A stretch of 64,000 nt of DNA from the NCBI GenBank assembly GCA_013076295.1, contig RQOL01000310.1, positions 1 to 64,000 on the forward strand. Direction: 5' to 3'. Every line of letters starts with the position of its first letter. Position 1 is the stretch's first letter. Shown one piece after another: positions 22,924 through 34,624 of the stretch. The stretch is from Sanderia malayensis (Eukaryota; Cnidaria; Scyphozoa; Semaeostomeae; Pelagiidae). The position numbers and the translations under genes are program-made. The notes below the pieces were generated by a model. That model had not been told where the DNA came from. It ran no database searches and was given only the letters and a program-made list of their open reading frames with translations.

Positions 22924-23437
22924 ATTTTGCTAGCCATGTTACTTTAATGTGAAAAATCTTTGTTCTTTTAGATAATATTACCAGGAAGAGATTTATACAC
23001 GCAACAATAATATCACAATTAGGTTACTAGAGCAAATGTTTCTCCTTAGGTCACTGTGACACAGATCATTTCTCATTATTGCAGCAAAAAGTAATGCTAT
23101 GTGTCTGATGAATGTCATTGGATGAAAAACCCATGAACCTTAAAAAGCAAAAGGAGTGCTCCTGGTTTTGAAAAGGAAAAAATCATGGTTTCATTTTACA
23201 TTATCCGGAACTGTTACTAAAATTCATATGATGATGTGATCAGGGCTAATTCTGAAATATCAAAAAATGGGATTGTTGGAAAATAGGGAAATATATTCAA
23301 ACTAGGTGATTTCCACCAGGCAAGATGTTATTAAGGAAACTTTAAATTTGAATAGTGTTATGATGTGAAATCTTTTTGTTTTCCATAAAAACATTAACAT
23401 TGTTAGAAATAACAGAGTCCTTCTATAAATGATACAA

Positions 23438-23519
23438 GCTGTGATGGCCGAATGGTTAAGGCGTTTGACTAGAAATCAAATAGGATATTCCCTCACAGGT
23501 TCAAATCCTGTTCACAGCG
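23438..23519 (+). tRNA. tRNA-Ser (AGA), 82 nt, A-box variant
   Basis: GCCGAATGG instead of GCCGAGTGG and ATAGGA at the variable-arm start; stems otherwise sound. Confidence 0.85.
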
Positions 23520-23739
23520 ATTTTGCCAGCAATGTTACTTTGATGTGGAAAATCATTGTTCTTTTAGATATTATCACCAGGAAGAGATTTATACACGCAA
23601 CAATAATATCACAATTAGGTTACTAGAGCAAATGTTTCTCCTTAGGTCACTGTGACACAGAATGATGTGAAATCTTTTTATTTTCAATAAAAACATTAAC
23701 ATTGTTAGAAATAACAGAGTCCTTCTATAAATGATACAA
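23520..23739 (+). repeat. Short spacer with internal deletion, cassette 2
   Basis: Same deletion junction as at 6680, 220 bp long, again between an AGA gene and a family C gene. Confidence 0.9.
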
Positions 23740-23821
23740 GCTCTGATGGCCGAGTGGTTAAGGCGTTTGACTTGAAATCAAATGGGATATTCCCTCACAG
23801 GTTCAAATCCTTTTCACAGCG
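23740..23821 (+). tRNA. tRNA-Ser (TGA), family C, 82 nt, degenerate stems
   Basis: GCTCTGA acceptor and CCTTT T-stem arm, as at 6761. Confidence 0.7.
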
Positions 23822-24337
23822 ATTTTGCTAGCCATGTTACTTTAATGTGGAAAATCATTGTTCTTTTAGATAATATCACCAGGAAGAGATAGTTATACAC
23901 ACAACAATAATATCACAATTAGGTTACTAGAGCAAATGTTTCTCCTTAGGTCACTGTGACACAGATCATTTCTCATTATTGCAGCAAAAAGTAATGCTAT
24001 GTGTCTGATGAATGTCATTGGATGAAAAACCCATGAACCTTAAAAAGCAAAAGGAGTGCTCCTGGTTTTGAAAAGGAAAAAATCATGGTTTCATTTTACA
24101 TTATCTGAAACTGTTACTAAAATTCATATAATCATGTGATCAGGGGTAATTCTGAAATATCAAGAAATGGGATTGTTGGAAAATAGGGAAATATATTCAA
24201 ACTAGGTGATTTCCACCAGGCAAGATAGTATTAAGAAAACTTTGAATTTGAATAGTGTTATGATCTGAAATCTTTTTGTTTTCAATAAAAACATTAACAT
24301 TGTTAGAAATAACAGAGTCCTTCTATAAATGATACAA

Positions 24338-24419
24338 GCTGTGAGGGCCGAGTGGTTCAGGCGTTTGACTAGAAATCAAATGGGATATTCCCTCACAGGT
24401 TCAAATCCTGTTCACAGCG
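24338..24419 (+). tRNA. tRNA-Ser (AGA), 82 nt, T8G
   Basis: Position 8, nearly invariant T in tRNAs (pairs with A14), is G; the D loop has TTCAGG instead of TTAAGG. Likely weak or inactive, although stems pair. Confidence 0.75.
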
Positions 24420-24928
24420 ATTTTGCTACCAATGTTACTTTGATGTGGCAAATCATTGTTCTTTTAGATAATATCACCAGGAAGAGATTTATACACGCAA
24501 CAATAATATCACAATTAGGTTACTAGAGCAAATGTTTCTCCTTAGGTCACTGTGACACAGATCATTTCTCATTATTGCAGCAAAAAGTAATGCTATGTGT
24601 CTGATGAATGTCATTGGATGAAAAACCCATGAACCTTAAAAAGCAAAAGGAGTGCTCCTGGTTTTGAAAAGGAAAAAATCATGGTTTCATTTACTTATCC
24701 GGAACTGTTACTAAAATTCATATGATGATGTGATCAGGGTTAATTCCGAAATATCAAAAAAAAATTGTTGGAAAATAGGGAAATATATTCAAACTAGGTG
24801 ATTTCCACCAGGCAAGCTGTTATTAAGGAAACTTTAAATTTGAATAGTGTTATGATGTGAAATCTTTTTGTTTTCCATAAAAACATTAAATTGTTAGAAA
24901 TAACAGAGTCCTTCTATAAATGATACAT

Positions 24929-25008
24929 GCTGTGATGGCCGAGTGGTTAAGCGTTTAACTTGAAATCAAATTGGATATTCCTCACAGGTTTAAATCCTGT
25001 TCACAGCG
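24929..25008 (+). pseudogene. tRNA-Ser (TGA)-like, family B, 80 nt
   Basis: Family B changes plus one base missing from the variable arm. Confidence 0.75.
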
Positions 25009-25525
25009 ATTTTGCCAGACATCTTACTTTGATGTGGAAAATCATTGTTCTTTTAGATAATATCACCAGGAAGAGATATTTATACACACAACAACAATAT
25101 CATAATTAGGTTACAAGAGCAGATAATTCTCCTTTGGTCACTGTGACACAGATCATTTCTCATTATTGCAGCAAAAAGTAATGCCATGTGTATGATGAAT
25201 GTCATTGGATGAAAAACCCATGAAACCTTAATAAGCAAAAGGAGTGCTCCTGCTTTTGAAAAGGAAAAAATCATGTTCTCATATTACATTATAGCTGGAA
25301 CTGTTACTAAAATTCATATGATGATGTGATCAGGGTTAATTCTGAAATATCAAAAAAAAATTGCTGGAAAATACGGAAATATATTCAAACTGGGTGATTT
25401 CCACCAGGCAAGATAGTATTAAGGAAACTTTGAATTTGAATAGTGTTATGATGTGAAATCTTTTTGTTTTCAATAAAAACACTAACATTGTTAGAAATAA
25501 CAGAGTCCTTCTATAAATGAAACAT

Positions 25526-25607
25526 GCTGTGATGGCCGAGTGGTTAAGGCGTTTGACTTGAAATCAAATGGGATATTCCCTCACAGGTTCAAATCCTGTT
25601 CACAGCG
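25526..25607 (+). tRNA. tRNA-Ser (TGA), 82 nt
   Basis: Complete, C25; preceded by ATGAAACAT like the gene split by the element. Confidence 0.93.
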
Positions 25608-26119
25608 ATTTTGCTAGCCATGTTACTTTAATGTGGAAAATCATTGTTCTTTTAGATAATATCACCAGGAAGAGATATTATACACCAACAATAATATCAC
25701 AATTAGGTTACTAGAGCAAATGTTTCTCCTTAGGTCACTGTGACACAGATCATTTCTCATTATTGCAGCAAAAAGTAATGCTATGTGTCTGATGAATGTC
25801 ATTGGATGAAAAACCCATGAACCTTAAAAAGCAAAAGGAGTGCTCCTGGTTTTGAAAAGGAAAAAATCATGGTTTCATTTTACATTATCTGAAACTGTTA
25901 CTAAAATTCATATAATCATGTGATCAGGGGTAATTCTGAAATATCAAAAATGGATTGTTGGAAAATAGGGAAATATATTCAAACTAGGTGATTTCCACCA
26001 GGCAAGATAGTATTAAGAAAACTTTGAATTTGAATAGTGTTATGATCTGAAATCTTTTTGTTTTCAATAAAAACATTAACATTGTTAGAAATAACAGAGT
26101 CCTTCTATAAATGATACAA

Positions 26120-26201
26120 GCTGTGATGGCCGAGTGGTTAAGGCGTTTGACTAGAAATCAAATGGGATATTCCCTCACAGGTTCAAATCCTGTTCACAGC
26201 G
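26120..26201 (+). tRNA. tRNA-Ser (AGA), 82 nt
   Basis: Complete; flank GCTAGCCAATG has one extra C. Confidence 0.93.
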
Positions 26202-26713
26202 ATTTTGCTAGCCAATGTTACTTTGATGTGGCAAATCATTGTTCTTTTAGATAATATCACCAGGAAGAGATTTATACACGCAACAATAATATCACAATTA
26301 GGTTACTAGAGCAAATGTTTCTCCTTAGGTCACTGTGACACAGATCATTTCTCATTATTGCAGCAAAAAGTAATGCTATGTGTTGATGAATGTCATTGGA
26401 TGAAAAACCCATGAACCTTAAAAAGCAAAAGGAGTGCTCCTGGTTTTGAAAAGGAAAAAATCATGGTTTCATTTTACCATTATCCGGAACTGTTACTAAA
26501 ATTCATATGATGATGTGATCAGGGTTAATTCCGAAATATCAAAAAAAATTGTTGGAAAATAGGGAAATATATTCAAACTAGGTGATTTCCACCAGGCAAG
26601 ATGTTATTAAGGAAACTTTAAATTTGAATAGTGTTATGATGTGAAATCTTTTTGTTTTCCATAAAAACATTAACATTGTTAGAAATAACAGAGTCCTTCT
26701 ATAAATGATACAT

Positions 26714-26791
26714 GCTGTGATGGCCGAGTGGTTAAGCGTTTGACTTGAAATCAAATGGATATTCCTCACAGGTTAAATCCTGTTCACAGCG
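26714..26791 (+). pseudogene. tRNA-Ser (TGA)-like, 78 nt
   Basis: Short in D stem, variable arm and T loop (GGTTAAATCC), where the families differ. Confidence 0.6.
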
Positions 26792-27302
26792 ATTTTGCTA
26801 GCATGTTACTTTGATGTGGAAAATCATTGTTCTTTTAGATAATATCACCAGGAAGAGATATTTATACACACAACAATAATATCAAATTAGGTTACTAGAG
26901 CAGATAATTCTCCTTAGGTCACTGTGACACAGATCATTTCTCATTATTGCAGCAAAAAGTAATGCCATGTGTATGATGAATGTCATTGGATGAAAAACCC
27001 ATGAAACCTTAAAAAGCAAAAGGAGTGCTCCTGTTTTGAAAAGGAAAAAATCATGTTCTCATATTACATTATGCTGGAACTGTTACTAAAATTCATATGA
27101 TGATGTGATCAGGGTTAATTCTGAAATATCAAAAAAAATTGCTGGAAAATACGGAAATATATTCAAACTGGGTGATTTCCACCAGGCAAGATAGTATTAA
27201 GGAAACTTTGAATTTGAATAGTGTTATGATGTGAAATCTTTTTGTTTTCAATAAAAACATAACATTGTTAGAAATAACAGAGTCCTTCTATAAATGATAC
27301 AT

Positions 27303-27384
27303 GCTGTGATGGCCGAGTGGTTAAGGCGTTTGACTTGAAATCAAATGGGATATTCCCTCACAGGTTCAAATCCTGTTCACAGCG
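27303..27384 (+). tRNA. tRNA-Ser (TGA), 82 nt
   Basis: Complete, C25, T4 terminator. Confidence 0.93.
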
Positions 27385-27895
27385 ATTTTGCTAGCCATGT
27401 TACTTTGATGTGGAAAATCATTGTTCTTTTAGATAATATCACCAGGAAGAGATTTATACACGCAACAATAATATCACAATTAGGTTACTAGAGCAAATGT
27501 TTCTCCTTAGGTCACTGTGACACAGATCATTTCTCATTATTGCAGCAAAAAGTAATGCTATGTGTTGATGAATGTCATTGGATGAAAAACCCATGAACCT
27601 TAAAAAGCAAAAGGAGTGCTCCTGGTTTTGAAAAGGAAAAAATCATGGTTTCATTTTACATTATCCGGAACTGTTACTAAAATTCATATGATGATGTGAT
27701 CAGGGTAATTCTGAAATATCAAAAAATGGATTGTTGGAAAATAGGGAAATATATTCAAACTAGGTGATTTCCACCAGGCAAGATGTTATTAAGGAAACTT
27801 TGAATTTGAATAGTGTTATGATGTGAAATCTTTTTGTTTTCCATAAAAACATTAACATTGTTAGAAATAACAGAGTCCTTCTATAAATGATACAA

Positions 27896-27976
27896 GCTGT
27901 GATGGCCGAGTGGTTAAGGCGTTTGACTAGAAATCAAATGGATATTCCCTCACAGGTTCAAATCCTGTTCACAGCG
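27896..27976 (+). tRNA. tRNA-Ser (AGA), 81 nt
   Basis: One G missing from the variable arm; followed directly by the A-rich patch. Confidence 0.82.
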
Positions 27977-28048
27977 ATTTTGCAGCAATGTTATTTTGAA
28001 ATAGTAAAAAAAAGAAAAAACAAAAATACAATTAGAAAAATTCTTTAG

Positions 28049-28096
<48 letters not shown>
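27977..28096. other. A-rich patch with a 45-base A run
   Basis: The normal spacer stops after about ten bases and becomes A-rich text that only faintly resembles it, then 45 consecutive A (28051-28095). About 390 bp of spacer and half of the next tRNA are missing. It looks like a low-quality consensus or assembly join, or a poly(A) scar; no retroposed gene is attached. Confidence 0.7.
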
Positions 28097-28097
<1 letters not shown>

Positions 28098-28140
28098 AAA
28101 TAAATGGATATTCCTCACAGGTTCAAATCCTTTCACAGCG
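28097..28140 (+). pseudogene. tRNA-Ser 3' fragment after the A-rich patch
   Basis: Begins near the anticodon loop, lacks the A box, and carries B box, acceptor 3' strand and terminator; CCTTTC in the T stem recalls family C. Confidence 0.75.
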
Positions 28141-28635
28141 ATTTTGCTAGCATGTTACTTTATGTGGAAATCATTGTTCTTTTAGATAATATCACCAGGA
28201 AGAGATATTTATACACGCAACAATAATATCACAATTAGGTTACTAGAGCAAATGTTTCTCCTTAGGTCACTGTGACACAGATCATTTCTCATTATTGCAG
28301 CAAAAAGTAATGCTATGTGTCTGATGAATGTCATTGGATGAAAAACCCATGAACCTTAAAAAGCAAAAGGAGTGCTCCTGGTTTTGAAAAGGAAAAAATC
28401 ATGGTTTCATTTTACATTATCCGGAACTGTTACTAAAATTCATATAATGATGTGATCAGGGTTAATTCTGAAATATCAAAAAAAATTGTGGAAAATAGGG
28501 AAATATATTCAAACTGGGTGATTTCCACCAGGCAAGATAGTATTAAGGAAACTTTGAATTTGAATAGTGTTATGATGTGAAATCTTTTTGTTTTCAATAA
28601 AAACATTAACATTGTTAGAAATAACAGAGTCCTTC

Positions 28636-28641
28636 TATAAA
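28636..28641 (+). promoter_or_regulatory. TATAAA upstream of tRNA-Ser (example)
   Basis: TATAAA lies 14 to 9 bases before the mature 5' end and recurs before nearly every tRNA copy. It could help place TFIIIB, but it is closer to the gene than the usual upstream TATA of tRNA genes, so the role is inference. Confidence 0.35.
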
Positions 28642-28656
28642 TGATACAAGCTGTGA

Positions 28657-28667
28657 TGGCCGAGTGG
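28657..28667 (+). promoter_or_regulatory. Pol III A box (example)
   Basis: TGGCCGAGTGG at gene positions 8-18 fits the eukaryotic A-box consensus and contains the conserved T8 and A14. Most copies keep it; 24338 has T8G, 63276 lacks one base here, and 23438, 52929 and 62383 read GAATGG. Confidence 0.85.
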
Positions 28668-28709
28668 TTAAGGCGTTTGACTAGAAATCAAATGGGATAT
28701 TCCCTCACA

Positions 28710-28720
28710 GGTTCAAATCC
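28710..28720 (+). promoter_or_regulatory. Pol III B box (example)
   Basis: GGTTCAAATCC at gene positions 61-71 fits the B-box consensus. Family B copies read GGTTTAAATCC, losing the near-invariant C of the TTC motif, which should weaken TFIIIC binding. Confidence 0.85.
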
Positions 28721-28732
28721 TGTTCACAGCGA

Positions 28733-28736
28733 TTTT
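28733..28736 (+). terminator. Pol III T4 terminator (example)
   Basis: Four T residues start two bases after the discriminator G. The same run follows nearly all copies; the copy ending at 53312 has only three T residues. Confidence 0.8.
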
Positions 28737-28857
28737 GCTAGCAATGTTACTTTGATGTGGCAAATCATTGTTCTTTTAGATAATATCACCAGGAAGAGAT
28801 TTATACACGCAACAATAATATCACAATTAGGTTACTAGAGCAAATGTTTCTCCTTAG

Positions 28858-28868
28858 GTCACTGTGAC
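28858..28868. other. Conserved spacer dyad GTCACTGTGAC (example)
   Basis: An 11-bp near-palindrome, GTCAC-T-GTGAC, present in almost every unit, including the short-spacer units where it sits just before the deletion junction. The one-base centre favours a DNA-binding dimer site over an RNA hairpin. No factor is recognised. Confidence 0.4.
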
Positions 28869-28958
28869 ACAGATCATTTCTCATTATTGCAGCAAAAAGT
28901 AATGCTATGTGTTGATGAATGTCATTGGATGAAAAACCCATGAACCTTAAAAAGCAAA

Positions 28959-28970
28959 AGGAGTGCTCCT
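28959..28970. other. Conserved spacer dyad AGGAGTGCTCCT (example)
   Basis: AGGAG and CTCCT arms separated by two bases, kept in families A and B although the flanks differ. Function unknown; lost from the short-spacer units. Confidence 0.35.
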
Positions 28971-29237
28971 GGTTTTGAAAAGGAAAAAATCATGGTTTCA
29001 TTTTACATTATCCGGAACTGTTACTAAAATTCATATAATGATGTGATCAGGGTTAATTCTGAAATATCAAAAAAATTGTTGGAAAATAGGAAATATATTC
29101 AAACTAGGTGATTTCCACCAGGCAAGATGTATTAAGGAAACTTTGAATTTGAATAGTGTTATGATGTGAAATCTTTTTGTTTTCAATAAAAACATTAACA
29201 TTGTTAGAAATAACAGAGTCCTTCTATAAATGATACA

Positions 29238-29318
29238 GCTGTGATGGCCGAGTGGTTAAGGCGTTTGACTTGAAATCAAATGGGATATTCCTCACAGGTT
29301 CAAATCCTGTTCACAGCG
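29238..29318 (+). tRNA. tRNA-Ser (TGA), 81 nt
   Basis: One C missing from the variable arm. Confidence 0.85.
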
Positions 29319-29824
29319 ATTTTGCTAGCAATGTTACTTTGATGTGGAAAATCATTGTTCTTTTAGATAATATCACCAGGAAGAGATTTATACACGCAAC
29401 AATAATATCACAATTAGGTTACTAGAGCAAATGTTTCTCCTTAGGTCACTGTGACACAGATCATTTCTCATTATTGCAGCAAAAAGTAATGCTATGTGTT
29501 GATGAATGTCATTGGATGAAAAACCCATGAACCTTAAAAGCAAAAGGAGTGCTCCTGGTTTTGAAAAGGAAAAAATCATGTTCTCATTTACATTATCGGA
29601 ACTGTTACTAAAATTCATATAATGATGTGATCAGGGTTAATTCTGAAATATCAAAAAAAATTGCTGGAAAATACGGAAATATATTCAAACTGGGTGATTT
29701 CCACCAGGCAAGATAGTATTAAGGAAACTTTGAATTTGAATAGTGTTATGATGTGAAATCTTTTTGTTTTCAATAAAAACATTAACATTGTTAGAAATAA
29801 CAGAGTCCTTCTATAAATGATACA

Positions 29825-29905
29825 GCTGTGATGGCCGAGTGGTTAAGGCGTTTGACTGAAATCAAATGGGATATTCCCTCACAGGTTCAAATCCTGTTCA
29901 CAGCG
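29825..29905 (+). tRNA. tRNA-Ser, anticodon unresolved, 81 nt
   Basis: Loop CTGAAA without base 34; stems complete. Confidence 0.75.
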
Positions 29906-30409
29906 ATTTTGCTAGCAATGTTACTTTGATGTGGAAATCATTGTTCTTTTAGATAATATCACCAGGAAGAGATTTATACACGCAACAATAATATCACAAT
30001 TAGGTTACTAGAGCAAATGTTTCTCCTTAGGTCACTGTGACACAGATCATTTCTCATTATTGCAGCAAAAAGTAATGCTATGTGTTGATGAATGTCATTG
30101 GATGAAAAACCCATGAACCTTAAAAAGCAAAAGGAGTGCTCCTGGTTTTGAAAAGGAAAAAATCATGGTTTCATTTTACATTATCCGGAACTGTTACTAA
30201 AATTCATATAATATGTGATCAGGGTAATTCTGAAATATCAAAAAAATTGTTGGAAAATAGGAAATATATTCAAACTAGGTGATTTCCACCAGGCAAGATA
30301 GTATTAAGGAAACTTTGAATTTGAATAGTGTTATGATGTGAAATCTTTTTGTTTTCAATAAAAACATTAACATTGTTAGAAATAACAGAGTCCTTCTATA
30401 AATGATACA

Positions 30410-30490
30410 GCTGTGATGGCCGAGTGGTTAAGGCGTTTGACTGAAATCAAATGGGATATTCCCTCACAGGTTCAAATCCTGTTCACAGCG
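30410..30490 (+). tRNA. tRNA-Ser, anticodon unresolved, 81 nt
   Basis: Again base 34 absent; 5' flank ATACAG is also one base short at the A/T site. Confidence 0.75.
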
Positions 30491-30994
30491 ATTTTGCTAG
30501 CAATGTTACTTTGATGTGGAAAATCATTGTTCTTTTAGATAATATCACCAGGAAGAGATTTATACACGCAACAATAATATCACAATTAGGTTACTAGAGC
30601 AAATGTTTCTCCTTAGGTCACTGTGACACAGATCATTTCTCATTATTGCAGCAAAAAGTAATGCATGTGTTGATGAATGTCATTGGATGAAAAACCCATG
30701 AACCTTAAAAAGCAAAAGGAGTGCTCCTGGTTTTGAAAAGGAAAAAATCATGTTTCATTTACATTATCTGGAACTGTTACTAAAATTCATATATGATGTG
30801 ATCAGGGTTAATTCTGAAATATCAAAAAAAATTGCTGGAAAATACGGAAATATATTCAAACTGGGTGATTTCCACCAGGCAAGATAGTATTAAGGAAACT
30901 TTGAATTTGAATAGTGTTATGATGTGAAATCTTTTTGTTTTCAATAAAAACATAACATTGTTAGAAATAACAGAGTCCTTCTATAAATGATACA

Positions 30995-31076
30995 GCTGTG
31001 ATGGCCGAGTGGTTAAGGCGTTTGACTTGAAATCAAATGGGATATTCCCTCACAGGTTCAAATCCTGTTCACAGCG
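30995..31076 (+). tRNA. tRNA-Ser (TGA), 82 nt
   Basis: Complete, C25. Confidence 0.94.
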
Positions 31077-31584
31077 ATTTTGCTAGCAATGTTACTTTGA
31101 TGTGGAAAATCATTGTTCTTTTAGATAATATCACCAGGAAGAGATTTATACACGCAACAATAATATCACAATTAGGTTACTAGAGCAAATGTTTCTCCTT
31201 AGGTCACTGTGACACAGATCATTTCTCATTATTGCAGCAAAAAGTAATGCTATGTGTTGATGAATGTCATTGGATGAAAAACCCATGAACCTTAAAAAGC
31301 AAAAGGAGTGCTCCTGGTTTTGAAAAGGAAAAAATCATGGTTTCATTTTACATTATCCGGAACTGTTACTAAAATTCATATAATCATGTGATCAGGGTAA
31401 TTCTGAAATATCAAAAAAATTGTTGGAAAATAGGGAAATATATTCAAACTAGGTGATTTCCACCAGGCAAGATAGTATTAAGGAAACTTTGAATTTGAAT
31501 AGTGTTATGATGTGAAATCTTTTTGTTTTCAATAAAAACATTAACATTGTTAGAAATAACAGAGTCCTTCTATAAATGATACAA

Positions 31585-31665
31585 GCTGTGATGGCCGAGT
31601 GGTTAAGGCGTTTGACTGAAATCAAATGGGATATTCCCTCACAGGTTCAAATCCTGTTCACAGCG
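31585..31665 (+). tRNA. tRNA-Ser, anticodon unresolved, 81 nt
   Basis: Base 34 absent; the spacer 3' half is of family B type (TGCTGGAAAATACGG). Confidence 0.75.
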
Positions 31666-32175
31666 ATTTTGCTAGCAATGTTACTTTGATGTGGAAAATC
31701 ATTGTTCTTTTAGATAATATCACCAGGAAGAGATTTATACACGCAACAATAATATCACAATTAGGTTACTAGAGCAAATGTTTCTCCTTAGGTCACTGTG
31801 ACACAGATCATTTCTCATTATTGCAGCAAAAAGTAATGCATGTGTTGATGAATGTCATTGGATGAAAAACCCATGAACCTTAAAAAGCAAAAGGAGTGCT
31901 CCTGGTTTTGAAAAGGAAAAAATCATGGTTTCATTTTACATTATCCGGAACTGTTACTAAAATTCAAATAATCATGTGATCAGGGGTAATTCTGAAATAT
32001 CAAAAAAAAATTGCTGGAAAATACGGAAATATATTCAAACTGGGTGATTTCCACCAGGCAAGATAGTATTAAGGAAACTTTGAATTTGAATAGTGTTATG
32101 ATGTGAAATCTTTTTGTTTTCAATAAAAACATTAACATTGTTAGAAATAACAGAGTCCTTCTATAAATGATACAA

Positions 32176-32257
32176 GCTGTGATGGCCGAGTGGTTAAGGC
32201 GTTTGACTTGAAATCAAATGGGATATTCCCTCACAGGTTCAAATCCTGTTCACAGCG
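32176..32257 (+). tRNA. tRNA-Ser (TGA), 82 nt
   Basis: Complete; spacer has a short extra T run near 32326. Confidence 0.94.
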
Positions 32258-32771
32258 ATTTTGCTAGCAATGTTACTTTGATGTGGAAAATCATTGTTCT
32301 TTTAGATAATATCACCAGGAAGAGATATTTTTTTACACGCAACAATAATATCACAATTAGGTTACTAGAGCAAATGTTTCTCCTTAGGTCACTGTGACAC
32401 AGATCATTTCTCATTATTGCAGCAAAAAGTAATGCTATGTGTTGATGAATGTCATTGGATGAAAAACCCATGAACCTTAAAAAGCAAAAGGAGTGCTCCT
32501 GGTTTTGAAAAGGAAAAAATCATGGTTTCATTTTACATTATCCGGAACTGTTACTAAAATTCATATAATCATGTGATCAGGGTAATTCTGAAATATCAAA
32601 AAATGATTGTTGGAAAATAGGGAAATATATTCAAACTAGGTGATTTCCACCAGGCAAGATAGTATTAAGGAAACTTTGAATTTGAATAGTGTTATGATGT
32701 GAAATCTTTTTGTTTTCAATAAAAACATTAACATTGTTAGAAATAACAGAGTCCTTCTATAAATGATACAA

Positions 32772-32853
32772 GCTGTGATGGCCGAGTGGTTAAGGCGTTT
32801 GACTAGAAATCAAATGGGATATTCCCTCACAGGTTCAAATCCTGTTCACAGCG
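32772..32853 (+). tRNA. tRNA-Ser (AGA), 82 nt
   Basis: Complete; first of three consecutive AGA genes. Confidence 0.95.
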
Positions 32854-33361
32854 ATTTTGCTAGCAATGTTACTTTGATGTGGCAAATCATTGTTCTTTTA
32901 GATAATATCACCAGGAAGAGATTTATACACGCAACAATAATATCACAATTAGGTTACTAGAGCAAATGTTTCTCCTTAGGTCACTGTGACACAGATCATT
33001 TCTCATTATTGCAGCAAAAAGTAATGCCATGTGTATGATGAATGTCATTGGATGAAAAACCCATGAACCTTAAAAAGCAAAAGGAGTGCTCCTGGTTTTG
33101 AAAAGGAAAAAATCATGGTTTCATTTTACATTATCCGGAACTGTTACTAAAATTCATATAATGATGTGATCAGGGTTAATTCTGAAATATCAAAAAAATT
33201 GTGGAAAATAGGAAATATATTCAAACTAGGTGATTTCCACCAGGCAAGATAGTATTAAGGAAACTTTGAATTTGAATAGTGTTATGATGTGAAATCTTTT
33301 TGTTTTCAATAAAAACATTAACATTGTTAGAAATAACAGAGTCCTTCTATAAATGATACAA

Positions 33362-33443
33362 GCTGTGATGGCCGAGTGGTTAAGGCGTTTGACTAGAAAT
33401 CAAATGGGATATTCCCTCACAGGTTCAAATCCTGTTCACAGCG
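33362..33443 (+). tRNA. tRNA-Ser (AGA), 82 nt
   Basis: Complete; second of the AGA run. Confidence 0.95.
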
Positions 33444-33953
33444 ATTTTGCTAGCAATGTTACTTTGATGTGGAAAATCATTGTTCTTTTAGATAATATCA
33501 CCAGGAAGAGATATTTATACACGCAACAATAATATCACAATTAGGTTACTAGAGCAAATGTTTCTCCTTAGGTCACTGTGACACAGATCATTTCTCATTA
33601 TTGCAGCAAAAAGTAATGCTATGTGTCTGATGAATGTCATTGGATGAAAAACCCATGAACCTTAAAAAGCAAAAGGAGTGCTCCTGGTTTTGAAAAGGAA
33701 AAAATCATGGTTTCATTTTACATTATCCGGAACTGTTACTAAAATTCATATAATCATGTGATCAGAGGTAATTCTGAAATATCAAAAAATGGCTGGAAAT
33801 TACGGAAATATATTCAAACTGGGTGATTTCCACCAGGCAAGATAGTATTAAGAAACTTTGAATTTGAATAGTGTTATGATGTGAAATCTTTTTGTTTTCA
33901 ATAAAAACATTAACATTGTTAGAAATAACAGAGTCCTTCTATAAATGATACAA

Positions 33954-34035
33954 GCTGTGATGGCCGAGTGGTTAAGGCGTTTGACTAGAAATCAAATGGG
34001 ATATTCCCTCACAGGTTCAAATCCTGTTCACAGCG
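33954..34035 (+). tRNA. tRNA-Ser (AGA), 82 nt
   Basis: Complete; third of the AGA run. Confidence 0.95.
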
Positions 34036-34542
34036 ATTTTGCTAGCAATGTTACTTTGATGTGGCAAATCATTGTTCTTTTAGATAATATCACCAGGAAG
34101 AGATTTATACACGCAACAATAATATCACAATTAGGTTACTAGAGCAAATGTTTCTCCTTAGGTCACTGTGACACAGATCATTTCTCATTATTGCAGCAAA
34201 AAGTAATGCATGTGTATGATGAATGTCATTGGATGAAAAACCCATGAACCTTAAAAAGCAAAAGGAGTGCTCCTGGTTTTGAAAAGGAAAAAATCATGGT
34301 TTCATTTTACATTATCCGGAACTGTTACTAAAATTCATATATGATGTGATCAGGGTTAATTCTGAAATATCAAAAAAAATTGTGGAAAATAGGAAATATA
34401 TTCAAACTGGGTGATTTCCACCAGGCAAGATAGTATTAAGGAAACTTTGAATTTGAATAGTGTTATGATGTGAAATCTTTTTGTTTTCAATAAAAACATT
34501 AACATTGTTAGAAATAACAGAGTCCTTCTATAAATGATACAA

Positions 34543-34624
34543 GCTGTGATGGCCGAGTGGTTAAGGCGTTTGACTTGAAATCAAATGGGATATTCCCTCA
34601 CAGGTTCAAATCCTGTTCACAGCG
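34543..34624 (+). tRNA. tRNA-Ser (TGA), 82 nt
   Basis: Complete, C25; flank GCTAGCATG is one base short. Confidence 0.94.

Larger units (their letters stand above)
28650..28731 (+). tRNA. tRNA-Ser (AGA), 82 nt
   Basis: Complete reference AGA gene; boxes and terminator are listed separately. Confidence 0.95.
28650..29237 (+). repeat. Representative complete repeat unit (588 bp)
   Basis: Reference unit for the whole array. tRNA layout (gene numbering): acceptor 1-7 pairs with 75-81; D stem 10-12 with 23-25; anticodon stem 27-31 with 39-43; variable arm 44-57 forms a GGGA/TCCC hairpin; T stem 58-62 with 70-74; base 82 is the discriminator G. The 82-nt length and long variable arm are typical of eukaryotic tRNA-Ser. 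The spacer has a TATAAA just upstream of each gene and short dyads such as GTCACTGTGAC, repeated in nearly every unit. I see no snoRNA, 5S or U6 signature in it: C-box-like TGATGA occurs but without a suitably placed D box. Confidence 0.9.

Noticed and set aside
28801..29100. C/D-box snoRNA or other small RNA in the spacer
   Set aside because: TGATGA occurs, but no D box at a suitable distance and no terminal stem; no 5S, U6 or SRP features were seen.
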